From assembly GCA_015655365.1 (NCBI GenBank), contig JAATFE010000105.1:1-6210 (forward strand): a stretch of DNA of 6,210 nucleotides, read 5' to 3'. This document shows, in pieces, positions 5,449 to 6,210 of this stretch (positions are counted from its first letter, which is position 1; each line of letters opens with the position of its first letter). A program made the translations under genes and the position numbers. Source of the DNA: Terriglobales bacterium (GTDB lineage: Bacteria; Acidobacteriota; Terriglobia; Terriglobales; Acidobacteriaceae). The notes under the pieces were generated by a model that did not search any database, was not told the origin of the DNA, and saw nothing but the letters and a program-made list of their open reading frames with translations.

Positions 5449-5922
5449 ATGAAAACGCAATGGAAGCAAATTGCAGTTATCGCACTTTTTATCGGCGGGC
5501 TGTTGCCGGCCTTTGCGCAGACTGCGGCGATTGACCCAGCTTTGCTGGCCAAGGCCAATGGCGGAGATGCCGCGGCGCAGGTGAAGGTGGGCGAAAGCTG
5601 CGCCGCCGGAAGTGGGGCGGCGCGCACCGCGAAACAGTTAGCCGAGGACTACAGGCAGGCCGCGGAATGGTACAAGAAAGCCGCCTTGCAGGGCGACGCG
5701 GGCGCACAGGCTACGCTGGGCGTGCTGTATTCCGTGGGTCAGGGGGTTGCGCACAGCGATGTGGAGGCTTACTACTGGCTGGACCTTGCGGCGGCGGTGA
5801 AGGGAGCGAATCAGGAGAAGTATGCCGCGAACCGGCAGATGATCGGAACCCATATTACCGCGGAAGAGCTTGAAGCGGTGCAGGAGCGGGTGGAGCAATG
5901 GAAGGCTGCGCATCCGCGGTAG
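5449..5922 (+). CDS. Small exported Sel1-repeat (TPR-like) protein
   Basis: The product has 157 residues from ATG 5449. A signal peptide covers 1-23 (KTQWK start, hydrophobic IAVIALFIGGLLPAFA, cleavage before Q24). Two Sel1-type helical repeats follow: an irregular one (about 38-79, 'GGDAAAQVKVGESCAAG...AAEWYKKAA') and a canonical one (82-117, 'GDAGAQATLGVLYSVGQGV...AYYWLDLAAA'). The C-terminus is a charged helix, 'TAEELEAVQERVEQW' (137-151). Sel1 repeats mediate protein-protein contacts; no enzyme motif is present and the partner is unknown. GAGG lies 5 nt before ATG 5449. An in-frame ATG at 5410 also has an SD (GGGAG) and would add 13 residues; I prefer 5449 because it gives a compact signal peptide and fits the promoter. 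It diverges from glyA and has no clear terminator. Confidence 0.85.
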   Translation: MKTQWKQIAVIALFIGGLLPAFAQTAAIDPALLAKANGGDAAAQVKVGESCAAGSGAARTAKQLAEDYRQAAEWYKKAALQGDAGAQATLGVLYSVGQGVAHSDVEAYYWLDLAAAVKGANQEKYAANRQMIGTHITAEELEAVQERVEQWKAAHPR

Positions 5923-5955
5923 GGGTTGGAACGCGGGACTCAGTGTGGGGCAGAT

Positions 5956-6155
5956 CGAGTGCAAAGGAAAACGCAGGTCCTTCGACTCGCTGCGCTCGCT
6001 CCCGATGAAACTGGCAGGACGGGGGGGAGGTTTCCCACCCTTTCACCAGAAAAAAGGCGAAAGGATGGGGCACCCAAGTTCTATGCGGCTTCAGGCACGT
6101 GGTTCATCAGTACCACAGCTCGCCGAAGCGAGTCGGGCCGCTCAGGATGACAGAA
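5956..6155. repeat. Composite dispersed repeat, copy C (most complete)
   Basis: The left module (5956-6008) reads GAGTGCAAAGGAAAACG then CAGGTCCTTCGACTCGCTGC. A middle part has a long hairpin ending in AAGGATGGGGCACCC (6061-6075). The right module (about 6090-6155) has TTCAGGCACGTGGTTCAT, CTCGCCGAAGCGAGTCG and CTCAGGATGACAG. All three modules recur in order at 366-510. CGACTCGCT (5983-5991) and AGCGAGTCG (6128-6136) are perfect inverted 9-mers near the element's ends. No ORF of its own is credible. The bases left over between the Sel1-repeat stop and 6210 show nothing else. Confidence 0.7.
6033..6070. repeat. Hairpin inside composite repeat copy C
   Basis: TCCCACCCTTTCACC (6033-6047) and GGCGAAAGGATGGGG (6056-6070) pair over 15 positions with two mismatches and one wobble, around the A-rich loop AGAAAAAA. 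The pyrimidine arm on one side and AAGGATGGGGCAC on the other recall a common acidobacterial intergenic palindrome (memory, not searched). It could also help end transcription of the Sel1-repeat gene, but no U-tract follows. Confidence 0.55.
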
Positions 6156-6210
6156 TTTTTGGTAACGGCTGAAACACAGCGTCAGGTCTCTGACCGGATG
6201 ATTTAGTACC

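Noticed and set aside
6181..6194. GTCAG-GTCT-CTGAC small palindrome near the right edge
   Set aside because: A 5-bp stem is too short to be meaningful without context beyond the window.

Overview
The window is GC-rich bacterial chromosome, most likely from an acidobacterium (Acidobacteriota, Terriglobia-like). That placement is by recollection of protein families and was not searched. It rests on three things: the C-terminal domain at the left edge, the small secreted 'DGKTWVGHD...RLGGGGPGRFWF' protein, and dispersed intergenic repeats of the 'CAGGTCCTTCGACTC...' type. No phage, plasmid, CRISPR, transposase, rRNA or complete tRNA is visible.

Layout, left to right. Bases 1-261 (+) hold the 3' end of a gene with an acidobacterial C-terminal domain. 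Bases 262-697 are non-coding, with a degenerate composite repeat (about 366-510) and two hairpins behind the next gene. Bases 698-979 (-) encode a 93-residue Lys/Ala-rich basic protein, probably DNA binding. Bases 1064-2929 (-) encode an exported family 2 glycoside hydrolase with the catalytic glutamates and the N-x-K uronate signature of beta-glucuronidases. A promoter-like -10 and a 37-bp inverted repeat precede it. Bases 3138-3665 (-) encode a small secreted aromatic-, Gly- and His-rich protein of unknown function, ended by a textbook intrinsic terminator. Bases 3994-5274 (-) are glyA (serine hydroxymethyltransferase) with its own terminator. Bases 5449-5922 (+) encode a small exported Sel1-repeat protein, divergent from glyA. 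Bases 5923-6210 are non-coding and hold a second composite repeat.

The genes look like separate transcription units rather than one operon: glyA and the small secreted protein each have a terminator, and the glucuronidase and the small secreted protein each have a promoter-like sequence. glyA is one-carbon housekeeping. The glucuronidase would remove glucuronic acid from glycans outside the cytoplasm. The basic protein may act on the nucleoid. No pathway links them.

I see no clearly new multi-gene system. The best leads are regulatory. A perfect 12-bp inverted repeat could hide the ribosome binding site of the small secreted protein only on read-through transcripts. An inverted repeat lies just downstream of the glucuronidase -10. 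A hairpin and a three-codon leader ORF precede the basic-protein gene. A two-part dispersed repeat sits near both ends of the window.
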